A stretch of 64,000 bases of DNA, taken from contig AP024096.1 of NCBI GenBank assembly GCA_015099395.1, positions 124,001-188,000 of the forward strand, written 5' to 3'. This DNA is from Ktedonobacteria bacterium brp13. Its GTDB lineage: Bacteria; Chloroflexota; Ktedonobacteria; Ktedonobacterales; Ktedonobacteraceae. The notes beneath the pieces were generated by a model that searched no databases, was not told the origin of the DNA, and was given only the letters and a program-made list of their open reading frames with translations. Of this stretch, positions 52,889-61,802 are shown one piece after another (the stretch's first letter is position 1; each line of letters begins with the position of its first letter). Position numbers and translations under genes: made by a program.

Positions 52889-53442
52889 GTCCGTTTTTCG
52901 CGGGTTGAGTACACGAAGAGAGGATTTTCTCCTGGACGAGAGGCTGTGATTGGCTACCTGTTTATCCTCCCATCAATCATTGGTTTTCTTGTTTTTGTAC
53001 TGTATCCGCTTATTGCTACCTTTTACTATTCTTTGACCGGGTGGAATGGCATTACCGATCCCGTCCCGTCTTTATAGGTGTGAAAAATTTTGTATGCCTG
53101 TTCACGAATGATCCGTCTTTTGTATTCTCCTTGCAAGCGACCCTGTTCTACACCCTGCTCAGTGTGCCAACAAGTGCATGGCTTGGAAGTTATCAGATGG
53201 CGATCATGACCTTCACGGTAACGTGCAATGACTATCTTAATCCGCTCGTCTACCTGTATACCGATTCAAAGTGGACGCTGTCTCTGGACATGGCCTCGTT
53301 CGCAGGTGCCGCAACCACGCCCTGGAACCAGTATATGGCGACGAACATTTTATATATGCTCCCACCACTGGTGGTCTTCTTTTTCGCACAACGCTACTTT
53401 GTGCAAGGTCTGAGCGCACTCAATACGTCCGCCAGCAAGTAG
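52889..53442 (+). pseudogene. Fused remains of two sugar ABC permease genes
   Basis: The first part reads as the N-terminus of a MalF-type permease (GYLFILPSIIGFLVFVLYPL), then a frameshift near 53070, then FIGVKNFVCLFTND and FSLQATLFYTLLSVPTS. It then jumps directly into the C-terminus of a MalG-type permease (CNDYLNPLVYLYTDSKWTLS, later QRYFVQGLSALNTSASK). About 500 codons in between are missing. A deletion between two neighbouring permease genes explains the join. The remains cannot form a transporter. Confidence 0.75.
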
Positions 53443-53488
53443 CACCAGCGCAACAACGTTTCTCGTTCGCTAGCATATGTTGTCCGTT

Positions 53489-53504
53489 ATGACAACGCTG
53501 TCCT
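53489..53504. promoter_or_regulatory. LacI-type operator, imperfect
   Basis: ATGACAACGCTGTCCT: left half identical to the other sites, right half with one changed base. It lies between the permease relic and the binding-protein relic. Confidence 0.45.
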
Positions 53505-53536
53505 GGTCGCTCACTGGACAAAGATGCACAGGTTCT

Positions 53537-53985
53537 GATTATACAAGGGGTACAAATGTACGTGGATGCCATTTAAAATGGCTATGTGACGCCTGCACCA
53601 TACTCCTCAACCGGCTCAAATCCCTATGCTGATAACTCACAGAGCGCCTTTAACTCGGGCCAGGTGCCGATGCTCTACCAGGGTCAGTGGTTCGCGCCAA
53701 CGTTTATGAGCTCGAATCTAAAGTTCCAGTACGGCTTTGCCCCGGTGCCTGGGAAGCAGTACTGCCGCAGTCCCCGGTCGCTCCGGCCGCGTATGTGCCA
53801 TCATCAGATCCCTACTTTACTACGCTGAAGAATGACAAGCTGACGTCCGTCGCTGATAGTAAAGCTTCCATCCCGATGATCCCTGGCAATTTACCCGCTC
53901 ATGGTTCGCATGGGCAAACAGCCTGTGCGCGAAGTTTATCTATGGCATGGCGCAGGAATAATGCTCTGATCATCTTCCTGTGACG
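53537..53985 (+). pseudogene. Relic of a sugar ABC transporter binding protein
   Basis: The protein-like reading includes VQMYVDAI, an in-frame TAA, GYVTPAPYSSTGSNPYADNS, SGQVPMLYQGQWFAPTFM and FQYGFAPVPG, then a frameshift to AAYVPSSDPYFTTLKN. These are segments from the C-terminal lobe of a family 1 binding protein. The N-terminus with signal peptide is gone. Same lost importer as the permease relic. Confidence 0.7.
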
Positions 53986-54055
53986 GGCCGCCTGCGGTGG
54001 CAGGAGGAGAAGAGGCGCAGCCCTCGCTTCCTGACTTTTCACATGAATTTTGATA

Positions 54056-54097
54056 AAAGCAGAATCTTCTAGCAAAACTGCCGGAAGACTCTGCTTT
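54056..54097. terminator. Hairpin terminator after the binding-protein relic
   Basis: AAAGCAGAATCTTC (54056-54069) pairs with GAAGACTCTGCTTT (54084-54097) with one mismatch; 14-base loop; T-rich on both sides. Confidence 0.6.
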
Positions 54098-54145
54098 CTT
54101 CGCTTGTTGTTAACGCATATCGAACAAAGAGCATAACCACTCTTA

Positions 54146-54334
54146 CTATTGCGGAATGGCCATGATCTCGTCCAGGTTCAGGTAATTACTATTACCCTGT
54201 GAGCTATCGTACGCGAGCGTAACGACATTATCCCCGGCGTTGGATGAGATGGCATTGGCGGTCACCCTCGCGAAGAACTGGTAGTGTGTACCAGCGCAGG
54301 TTGGCTGGTGGATCGGCAAAGGCATGAAAGACAA
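54146..54334 (-). pseudogene. C-terminal fragment of a carbohydrate-binding domain protein
   Basis: The last 45 residues read ARVTANAISSNAGDNVVTLA and end YLNLDEIMAIPQ, the closing strands of a jelly-roll module like those on extracellular glycosidases. No catalytic domain remains upstream, and the preceding codons look random. Surrounding DNA (53984-54672) holds no other gene; it has a GCAGAAA triple repeat at 54497-54521. Confidence 0.45.
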
Positions 54335-54672
54335 GGAAAATTACTTTTTCTCTAGTATTTCTCCTGCAATACCCGATACTTTGCACTTCATGACAGCTTC
54401 CGTGTGCGATGACAGCTTCCATAGCGCTGGGCCTGATTATGACTGATTCGTGACGGAAAATGCGCCCCTCTCCCAGCAATGTCGGATACACGAGAAGCAG
54501 AAAGCAGAAAGCAGAAAGCAGATCGCATGACGATAGATATGAGAAAAGACCGTCACGTCCTGCTGAGTAACCTGCGGTCGAGTCACCAATGTAGCAAAGG
54601 GACCGTGTTATAGTCGTAGATCAACACGGCGTCGGAAGCAGGCAAGTAATGGTGAAAAGAAACGTTTGAGTC

Positions 54673-54963
54673 ATGCAAGAACAGTTGAAACAACAGCCTA
54701 TTCCTCTCAAGGTGTACCGGGCGGATCAGCGTTTAATGATTGCTGCTCCGATGCCTGGCTTGGAACCCGAGAATATTGTGGTCGAAGTCACCGCCGACGG
54801 GAACGTGTTTCTTCATGGGGAACTACGCGGCAGATTAAAAGAGGTCTACGAAAAAGTGAAGGAACAGATATCGCTCTATACAGTCAAGCTTCTCGGACGA
54901 AAGGAAGTCGCAAAAGGAAAGGAAGCGCCCGGTGGTGCTCAAAGTCTTGGCCTCGATTGCTAA
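54673..54963 (+). CDS. Truncated Hsp20/alpha-crystallin-like protein
   Basis: 96 residues. Residues about 8-53 (IPLKVYRADQRLMIAAPMPG, then NIVVEVTADGNVFLHGELRG) match the first strands of the alpha-crystallin domain of Hsp20 chaperones. After KEVYEK the sequence turns lysine-rich and no longer fits; the expected C-terminal strands and the I-x-I/V tail are absent. It is therefore probably frameshifted or fused to unrelated DNA. The ribosome site is weak. It ends 17 bases before the DUF488 gene, so read-through expression is possible. Confidence 0.45.
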   Translation: MQEQLKQQPIPLKVYRADQRLMIAAPMPGLEPENIVVEVTADGNVFLHGELRGRLKEVYEKVKEQISLYTVKLLGRKEVAKGKEAPGGAQSLGLDC

Positions 54964-54980
54964 GTTGAGGAGGAAGTGCC

Positions 54981-55352
54981 ATGACAAAGCAGAAAGTGAT
55001 GGTAGCCCTGAAGCGCGTCTATGACGAGTCAGCACCTGACGATGGCACGCGTGTGTTGGTAGAGCGGCTCTGGCCGCGTGGGCTTTCCAAAGAGCGTGTA
55101 CATATCGATCTCTGGTTGAAGGAGATCGCGCCCAGTCGCGAATTGCGTATCTGGTTTGGCCATGATCCCGAGAAATTTGCGGAGTTTCGCCGCCGCTACG
55201 AAGCCGAATTAGCCTCGCAGGCGGGGCAGGCAGCGCTGACGAAACTGCGTGAACAAGCTCGGCAGGGACCGGTGACCCTGGTGTTCGCTACACGCGATAC
55301 GGAGCATTCTAATGCCACTGTGCTGCGCGACCTGCTGCTCCTGGACGCGTAA
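54981..55352 (+). CDS. DUF488 family protein (YeaO-like)
   Basis: 123 residues, complete. GAGGAGG precedes the ATG. The family blocks are ALKRVYDESAPDDGTRVLVE, RLWPRGLSKE, LWLKEIAPSRELRIWFGHDP and TLVFATRDTEHSNA, all in the expected order. YeaO-type DUF488 proteins are small and cytoplasmic, with proposed roles in nucleic-acid or nucleotide-related processes or stress; none is established. The only clearly intact gene in a stretch of debris, convergent to an amino-acid permease relic. Confidence 0.9.
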   Translation: MTKQKVMVALKRVYDESAPDDGTRVLVERLWPRGLSKERVHIDLWLKEIAPSRELRIWFGHDPEKFAEFRRRYEAELASQAGQAALTKLREQARQGPVTLVFATRDTEHSNATVLRDLLLLDA

Positions 55353-55690
55353 CTAGCACGAGAATGTGCCGGATGATATTGAACTCATCGCGATGTTTGC
55401 GCAGGAAGAAAAATGGTACGGATACACAGGTTGCCATGTAGACCAGAATGATTGACAATGTGAGCACAGTACCCAGGAACGCAAAGCCCAGGGTTGTACC
55501 ATAGATAACGCCCGGCAGGAGCGGGCCCTAATACTAATCATTGGAATGGCACAATCAACAAATAAGCCAGGTCAAACACCCAACCGGTCAACCAGCCAAT
55601 ACGAAAACCTATCGACTCGCTGACGTACGTAAAATATCCACTGGCAGAGGGTAGATGTCTGGCTAATGTGCCGATATTTACGGACATACC
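55353..55690 (-). pseudogene. Relic of an APC-family amino-acid permease
   Basis: On minus from about 55690: ARHLPSASGYFTYVSESIGF, then RIGWLTGWVFDLAYLLIVP, a stop/frameshift near 55540, then TTLGFAFLGTVLTLSIILVY and VPFFFLRKHRDEFNIIRH, the typical order of APC permease helices 2-3 and a later helix. Start, middle and end are missing. About a quarter of a normal 480-residue permease remains. Confidence 0.65.
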
Positions 55691-55740
55691 AGGCTCCTTC
55701 TCATAAATACTTGAAAAAGTAACGTCTACGACTTAAGGCT

Positions 55741-55789
55741 GCTTACGTATCGCACGCAAACTCGAGGTTGCTTACGTATCGTTCGCAAA
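55741..55789. repeat. Short direct repeat
   Basis: GCTTACGTATCGCACGCAAA (55741-55760) recurs with two changes at 55770-55789. Located in the gene-free stretch (55691-55979) between the permease relic and the formamidase gene; no other structure was seen there. Confidence 0.55.
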
Positions 55790-55979
55790 GAATAATTACA
55801 TGACAATTTTTAATAAGTAGACGCTGCTAAGGGCCAGTCAGGTGGGGAAGTTATAACACAACAATAGTATAGAGCACTGAAGCGCATCAAGCAAGGGCTG
55901 AGGTGTGAATGACAATGATAAGCATAGACAAAGTGCACATAAAAACACGTTGTCCCTGCTTATCAGTCCAGACTCCAGG

Positions 55980-56936
55980 TTACGAAAAGATGCTGAGCGG
56001 CAAGAGAGCGGCCACCAGCCAGTTTGGCATATCTACAACTTCACACAGTTTTAAATCAACCGCCACGCTACATAACATGTAAGCATCGTTGCGCGACAGG
56101 CCATACGTGCTTACAAGATGACTGATCATATGGCGCACCGCATTGCGCGTCGCCTCTGGTAAATCGGGTCCAATACCATCAGTCCCATAGTAAGGAGCGG
56201 TATTTGTCCGAACAGTCAGAGGGCCGCCAGTCAGAAACTGTGGCTCCTGTACCCGTATGTCTTTACGAACAGTCAGGCGCACACTGGCATGCATAGGAAC
56301 CTCAATAGCACAGCCGCACACCTCACCATCGCCCTGAGCCGCATGACCATCGCCCATCGAGTACAGCGCACCCGGCACCTCAACGGGCAAATAAATATGT
56401 GCCCCTTTGGTCAGATGTTTGGTATCCATATTGCCGCCGTGACGATAAGGAGGAATCGTCGAATGCGGACCTGGAGCTGCGGGAGCCAGACCAATCTCAC
56501 CGCAGAAAGGAGCCAGTGGAATACGAATACCAGGAGCAAACTCGGCCCAACCATCGGCACCGCCTTCAATTTGCCAGATCTTTAAGGCGGGCTCAGTAAA
56601 CTCATCCGCTAGCAATCCAAAGCCAGGAATCACAGCGGTCCAGCCCCACTTATCCGGCTGTAGGTCCACGATCTCAACCTCCAGCGTATCGCCGGGCTCA
56701 GCCCCTTCCACATAAATAGGACCATTCACGTGATCAACCAGATCAAAGTCAAGCCGGGCGACATCCTCAACAGTGCTGGTGGGGCCAAACTGACCGCCAG
56801 CAGAATCGAGCAGATCAAACTCTACCAGCTCACCAGATTGAATAGTATCAATAGGCTTTACGTTATGATCCCAAAACGCATGCCGCTGATTGCGGTGTAC
56901 ATGGATAGTTCTTCCAGTCTTCTGTACATTTGCCAT
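55980..56936 (-). CDS. Acetamidase/formamidase family protein
   Basis: 318 residues, cytoplasmic. FmdA/AmdA fold: GELVEFDLLDSAGGQ, VNGPIYVEGAEPGDTLEVEI, the GWTAVIPGFGLL block, and DGHAAQGDGEVCGCAIEVPM, which carries conserved Asp, His and Cys residues. It hydrolyses formamide or short amides to ammonia and the acid. The start has a CTGGAAAT stretch upstream and no perfect ribosome site. Standalone on minus; it could supply nitrogen together with the hydantoinase island, but there is no physical link (31 kb apart). Confidence 0.92.
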   Translation of the reverse strand: MANVQKTGRTIHVHRNQRHAFWDHNVKPIDTIQSGELVEFDLLDSAGGQFGPTSTVEDVARLDFDLVDHVNGPIYVEGAEPGDTLEVEIVDLQPDKWGWTAVIPGFGLLADEFTEPALKIWQIEGGADGWAEFAPGIRIPLAPFCGEIGLAPAAPGPHSTIPPYRHGGNMDTKHLTKGAHIYLPVEVPGALYSMGDGHAAQGDGEVCGCAIEVPMHASVRLTVRKDIRVQEPQFLTGGPLTVRTNTAPYYGTDGIGPDLPEATRNAVRHMISHLVSTYGLSRNDAYMLCSVAVDLKLCEVVDMPNWLVAALLPLSIFS

Positions 56937-57414
56937 AAATATTTCCAGTCATCCTTTCCGCGCAATTCTTGCTCTAACTCTACTATATTACAACCAGCTG
57001 CTTTATTCTAGAGTAGTTGATTTTGCTCAAAAAGACAAGGCAGCTTATACGGCCCACAGGGCTGTTGCAAAGTTATCTTCGCCTCAAGCAATCAAACGAG
57101 TGAGAGCTTTATCGAGATGATAGGCAAAATCGTGGATTTTGACCAGCCATTCCATCTCAAACCTTGACTTTCGGGCAAATATAGATTATCATTCATTTAT
57201 CTTGTTTTCGGAGGTATCATTCATCATGCGATTATTCACAGCTAAGGTGTTGCTAAGCTAAGTGAGCGGTGTCTACAAATAAACAAGGTCGTTTTATGCG
57301 AGTCATCACTATGATTTCGCTTTTATAAGTGCGACCATACTCTTTCTTAGATAGGCTACAGATCTGTATTCCTCTCTTCTGTAGACTTCTTTTTCGCTCT
57401 TCACAACCAACCCA

Positions 57415-57484
57415 CTTACTACTTATCCGAAAACCTGCGTGTGCGAGCACTAGCGACGCCAGTCGCGTTGGGTTTCGGAATAAG
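57415..57484. repeat. MITE-like repeat, copy 2
   Basis: Reverse-complement near-copy of 13916-13984, with the same imperfect inverted ends (CTTATCCGAAAACC and the partner of CTTATTCCGAAACC). The only notable difference is a few bases in the middle (GCGTGTGCGAGC against AGTGCAGAGC read on the same strand). Confidence 0.65.
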
Positions 57485-57709
57485 CTCTTAGCCTCGTAGG
57501 GCTACTCTTGCTTGCCTGCTCATCGCATGCAGCAGCGCATTGCCTCCCGTTTAGCATCACCACTCTCCACCACACATAGCCATACTTCATCGTGGGCTAT
57601 CCTCTGTTCCTATCGAGCAGAGAATATGCTGCACACTTCATACCGTGTGTACTCATGCTCTGTAAAATGCATCTGCAACGCTCTTGAGCGAAAGAAAGAA
57701 AATAGATTT

Positions 57710-57790
57710 ATGTACGTTCAGTTGAGACGCTCTTGGCGCTTCCTGATCACTTACCTCAAGCCGCAGCAGGGACGTGTCCTCTTGCAGGAC
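57710..57790 (+). pseudogene. N-terminal relic of an ABC half-transporter
   Basis: ATG at 57710 opens LRRSWRFLITYLKPQQGRVL, which matches the opening of ABC exporters and resembles the intact gene 170 bases downstream ([19 protein letters not shown]). Similarity ends after about 27 codons. Likely a remnant of an older or duplicated copy. Confidence 0.4.
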
Positions 57791-57963
57791 TGCACCTGCC
57801 CTGTGCTTGAGATGATTTCACCAGCAGTGAGGGAGAACCTTCTGCCCCAACGTGCTTTTAGGCCTCTTCTGCTTGATCTGTTGCGCCAGGCTCAGATCAG
57901 TCAGAACGTCTTCTCTTTTTCTGTCCGATCACCTGCCGTTCGCGGCGAGACGAGGAGTTTCCC

Positions 57964-59715
57964 ATGCACCCTTTTCAGGCACTGAATCGCTACTGGCGGC
58001 TGTTGGCCCACTATCTGCGACCCCAGAGGTCGCGGATGGGTCTGCTGGGTGTGATCCTGTGCGGCACCATCTGTGTGCAGGTGATCACACCGCTGGTGGC
58101 AAGCCACTTCATCGACCAGGCCACCTCCAGCGGAGATCTGCGCGATCTGACCGCCCTGGCGCTGCTGACCATGGGCCTGGCCCTGGCAGGGCAGGGCTTA
58201 GCTGTCGTCGAAACTTACGTGGCCGAAAATGTGAGCTGGGCAGCTACGAACGCGCTGCGCGCCGACCTTGTCGCCCACCTGCTACGGCTGGATGCCACGT
58301 TTCACACAGCCCATACGCCGGGCGAGTTAATCGAGCGGGTGGACGGTGACGTTGCTACCCTGGCTCGCTTCTTCTCACGGTTTGTGGTCTATGTGCTCGG
58401 CAATGGCGTCTTGCTGGTGGGTGTGATCGGGCTGCTCTATCACGTGGACTGGCGGGTAGGACTGGGGATGAGCGCCTTTGTCGTGCTGGCCTTGACAGCC
58501 ATGCTGCGCATCCGCGCCGTTGCCACACCCTCCTGGGCCGCGGAGCGCCAGGCCAGCGCCGATTTCTATGGCTTCCTTGGCGAATATCTGGCCGGATTGC
58601 AGGATATACGGTCCAGCGGGGCTGGCGCGTTTGTGCTGCGCCGCTGCGCCGAAGTGATGCGGTCGTGGCTGGCCGTGACGCGCAAGGCGCAGATGTGGGG
58701 CTACAGCATGAGTGCCACCAGCCTGGGGCTGTTTGCGCTCGGCACGGCAGTCGCCTTTGCCTTGAGTGCCATGCAGTTCAAAGCCGGAACGCTGACCATC
58801 GGTACCGTCTATCTGATCTTTCAGTGTACCGAGATGCTACGCCAGCCAACCGAGCAGATCCGCAACGAAGTACAGGACCTGCAGCAGGCGGACGCCAGCA
58901 TAGCCCGTATCGAGGCGCTCCTGGGTACGGCGCCGCGCGTGGTCGATGGCCCCGGCGTCGCACTGCCGCCAGGCCCGCTGGCGGTTGAGCTGGACGGCGT
59001 CTCATTTGGCTATGCGGAAGAAACCCCGGTCCTGCGCAACGTCAACGTGTCGCTTTCGCCGGGCCGTGTGCTGGGTGTAGTGGGACGCACAGGCAGCGGT
59101 AAGACAACGCTGACGCGGCTCCTCCTGCGCTTTTATGATCCACTGGCTGGCGTCGTGCGCCTGGGGGGCGTAGACCTGCGGGAAGTGCGCATCGCGGCGG
59201 TGCGCGCACGCATTGGTCTGGTCAGCCAGGAGGTGCACCTCTTCCATGCCAGCGTGCGCGACAACTTGACCCTCTTCGACGATGACGTGCCGGATGAGCA
59301 GATTAGCGCTGCGCTGGATACCCTGGGTCTGACCAGTTGGCTACGGGAACTGCCGAGCGGTTTGGATACTCAGCTCTTGCCCGGAGGTGATGGACTCTCC
59401 GCCGGACAGGCACAGGTGCTGGCCTGTGCGCGCATCCTGCTGCGCAACCCCGACCTGGTGATCCTGGACGAGGCGTCCTCGCGCCTGGACCCTGCTACTG
59501 ACCGACTGGTGCAAACAGCGCTAGGTCGGCTGCTCGAAGGCCGTACTGGCATCATCGTGGCACACCGGCTGGACACGATCGCATACGCCGACGACATCCT
59601 GGTTTTGGAGGACGGGCAGGTACGCGAGCATGGGCCGCGGCTTGCCCTCGCTGCCGACCCCACCTCGCGCTTTGCCGGGTTGCTGCGGGTCGAAACTTCG
59701 GAGGTATCCATATGA
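57964..59715 (+). CDS. ABC transporter half-unit, fused permease and ATPase (subunit A)
   Basis: 583 residues. GAGGAG six bases before the ATG. Type IV exporter membrane domain with six helices (about 1-315), then the ATPase: Walker [11 protein letters not shown] (about 374-383), signature LSAGQ (about 478), Walker [10 protein letters not shown] with the catalytic Glu, and H-loop VAHRLDT. All ATPase elements are therefore functional, though the signature has Ala for Gly. Overlaps subunit B by four bases (ATGA), so the two form a heterodimeric exporter of lipid, drug or peptide. DNA is visibly more G+C-rich than its flanks, which suggests transfer. Confidence 0.93.
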   Translation: MHPFQALNRYWRLLAHYLRPQRSRMGLLGVILCGTICVQVITPLVASHFIDQATSSGDLRDLTALALLTMGLALAGQGLAVVETYVAENVSWAATNALRADLVAHLLRLDATFHTAHTPGELIERVDGDVATLARFFSRFVVYVLGNGVLLVGVIGLLYHVDWRVGLGMSAFVVLALTAMLRIRAVATPSWAAERQASADFYGFLGEYLAGLQDIRSSGAGAFVLRRCAEVMRSWLAVTRKAQMWGYSMSATSLGLFALGTAVAFALSAMQFKAGTLTIGTVYLIFQCTEMLRQPTEQIRNEVQDLQQADASIARIEALLGTAPRVVDGPGVALPPGPLAVELDGVSFGYAEETPVLRNVNVSLSPGRVLGVVGRTGSGKTTLTRLLLRFYDPLAGVVRLGGVDLREVRIAAVRARIGLVSQEVHLFHASVRDNLTLFDDDVPDEQISAALDTLGLTSWLRELPSGLDTQLLPGGDGLSAGQAQVLACARILLRNPDLVILDEASSRLDPATDRLVQTALGRLLEGRTGIIVAHRLDTIAYADDILVLEDGQVREHGPRLALAADPTSRFAGLLRVETSEVSI

Positions 59716-61490
59716 AACCGCTCCAAACCTGGCGCCACCTGCTGGAAATGGCCCGCTACAAGCCCTGGCTCTACCTGCTCCATGCGATGTTGTGGGGCGC
59801 GTTCAATATGTCATCGCTCCTGGCGGGGCTGATCGCCCGCGCCTTCTTCGATACGCTCACCGGACAGGCACATATGCCCATGGGTACAACGGGACTGATC
59901 GTGCTACTGGTGGTGCTCGCGGTAAGCCGTGTGATCGTGTGGCTCACCGCTGGCTTTGTCGAAATCATCATGCGGTTCACGATGAGCGGGCTGCTGCGCC
60001 GCAACCTGCTGCGGCATGTCCTGGACCGGCCAGGTGCCCATGCTCTGCCCTACTCCATAGGCGAGACCATCAGCCGCTTTCGCGACGATGCCCATCAGGC
60101 TGAGGACAACCTGGATTGGACCGACGAGATTGTGGGCCAGGGCCTGTTTGCCGTGGTGGCATTCCTGGTGCTCCTGCATATCGACGCCCGCATGACCCTG
60201 GTCACCATCCTGCCTCTCGTGGTCGTGGCAGCAGTAGCGCGGCAGGCGAGCACTGCTCTGGGCCGTTACCGTGCGGCCAGCAGCCAAGCCACCAGCCAGG
60301 TCACCGGAGCCATTGGTGATATCCTGGCGGCGGTGCAAACGGTGCAGGCAGCTGGCGCCGAAGAGCGAACGGTGGCGCGCTTCCGACGGCTGAACGAGCA
60401 GCGCCGTACAGCTATGCTGGCTGATCGCCTGGCGACGCAGGCTCTGGACGCCATTACGGCGAACACGGTAAGCGTGGGCACTGGTCTGATCATGCTGCTG
60501 GCCGCCAGCAGCCTGCGTGGTGGCAGCCTGACGGTGGGCGACTTTGCCCTGTTTGTCTCGTATCTGGGCTTCATTGCCGACTTTACCTCCGGGATCGGCC
60601 AGTTCCTGGCCCACTACCGGCAGACCGGCGTCGCTTTCTCACGCATGGGCGTCTTGTTGGATGGCGCTCCGTCAGATGCGTTGGTAGCGCCGACCCCGCT
60701 GTACCTGCACGGACCTCTGCCCACCGTGCCGCCTCCAGCACGCAGCACGACCGATCGGTTGACCCTCGTGGAGGCACAGGGGCTGACCTATCACCACCCG
60801 CAGTCTGGGCGCGGTATCGCCGCGGTGGACCTGCGTCTGCCGCGCGGCACCTTGACGGTGGTAACGGGGCGCGTCGGCGCGGGCAAGACAACGCTCCTGC
60901 AGGCCCTCCTGGGCTTGCTGCCCCGGGAGGCAGGCGAGATCCGGTGGAACGGCCACATCGTGGAAAACGCAGCTTCCTTCTTTGTGTCGCCCCATGCAGC
61001 ATATACGGCACAGGTGCCGCGCCTGTTCAGCGAGACGCTCAAGCAGAACATCCTCCTGGGGCTACCCGACGACCCAGTGGCCCTGGCCGCCGCCGTGCAG
61101 GGCGCCGTCCTGGAGCACGACGTGCAGGCGCTGGAGGCAGGGCTGGAGACGCCAGTGGGCACCCGCGGCGTCAAGCTCTCAGGTGGCCAGGTGCAGCGCA
61201 CGGCGGCGGCACGCATGTTGGTGCGCGGCGCCGAGTTGCTGGTGATCGACGACCTGTCCAGCGCGCTGGATGTCGAGACCGAACGTGCCCTATGGGAACG
61301 CATCTTTGAGCATGAAGATGCGACCTGCTTGGTAGTCACGCACCGACGCGCCGCCCTGCAACGTGCCGATCACATCATCGTTCTCAAGGATGGCAGGATC
61401 GATGCGGAAGGGACGCTGGACGAGTTGCTAGCGACCAATGAAGAGATGGGGAGGTTGTGGCGAGGAGATTATGGGAATGGGCATGAATAA
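59712..61490 (+). CDS. ABC transporter half-unit, fused permease and ATPase (subunit B)
   Basis: 592 residues. GGAGG seven bases before the ATG. Same layout as subunit A: membrane domain (about 1-325), Walker [11 protein letters not shown] (about 385), canonical signature LSGGQ (about 489), and H-loop VVTHRR. In Walker B the residue after the Asp, normally the catalytic Glu, is Asp ([10 protein letters not shown]). This weakens one of the two ATP sites, as in known asymmetric heterodimeric exporters, where one site is degenerate. The site formed with subunit A keeps hydrolysis. A hairpin terminator follows. Substrate unknown. Confidence 0.93.
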   Translation: MKPLQTWRHLLEMARYKPWLYLLHAMLWGAFNMSSLLAGLIARAFFDTLTGQAHMPMGTTGLIVLLVVLAVSRVIVWLTAGFVEIIMRFTMSGLLRRNLLRHVLDRPGAHALPYSIGETISRFRDDAHQAEDNLDWTDEIVGQGLFAVVAFLVLLHIDARMTLVTILPLVVVAAVARQASTALGRYRAASSQATSQVTGAIGDILAAVQTVQAAGAEERTVARFRRLNEQRRTAMLADRLATQALDAITANTVSVGTGLIMLLAASSLRGGSLTVGDFALFVSYLGFIADFTSGIGQFLAHYRQTGVAFSRMGVLLDGAPSDALVAPTPLYLHGPLPTVPPPARSTTDRLTLVEAQGLTYHHPQSGRGIAAVDLRLPRGTLTVVTGRVGAGKTTLLQALLGLLPREAGEIRWNGHIVENAASFFVSPHAAYTAQVPRLFSETLKQNILLGLPDDPVALAAAVQGAVLEHDVQALEAGLETPVGTRGVKLSGGQVQRTAAARMLVRGAELLVIDDLSSALDVETERALWERIFEHEDATCLVVTHRRAALQRADHIIVLKDGRIDAEGTLDELLATNEEMGRLWRGDYGNGHE

Positions 61491-61506
61491 ATTTTGAATG
61501 CACATC

Positions 61507-61555
61507 ATTGGCGCGTCGGGCGGGAATGATCCTCAATCCCACCCAATGCGCCAAT
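61507..61555 (+). terminator. Hairpin terminator after the ABC pair
   Basis: ATTGGCGC (61507) with GGGCGGGA pairs with TCCCACCC and GCGCCAAT (ending 61555) around small internal bulges; 17 bases after the stop codon. The remaining gap to 61802 contains no gene that I can support; its right end resembles DNA near 54371. Confidence 0.6.
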
Positions 61556-61802
61556 AAATTGGGCACATCGCGCCAATCAAGACCTCCGTCTGTCCTCAGA
61601 GGCGTATCCTTACTAAAGGGGAAATATATGGCCCAATACAGGTATATTCGGCGGATCTTCAAGCCTCTGAAGAAGTAGCAGAAAGCATACAGGTCAGGAT
61701 GGGTCTGCACTATCACCCGAAATAGCATCTGTATACGTCTTCTACTCTCTATGTTGCACTTCATAGCAGCTTACATAACACTGGGCCTATTTCAATGGCA
61801 AC

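Larger units (their letters stand above)
56937..57963. other. Gene-poor region with MITE and relics
   Basis: About 1 kb. It holds the second MITE-like repeat (57415-57484) and a short ABC-transporter N-terminal relic (57710-57790). A 157-codon plus-strand frame (57512-57985) is mostly non-coding in composition. The promoter of the ABC pair should lie near its right end. Confidence 0.45.

Noticed and set aside
57512..57985. 157-codon plus-strand frame before the ABC pair
   Set aside because: Only the short stretch from 57710 resembles a protein; the rest looks non-coding and overlaps the real start of the ABC gene.
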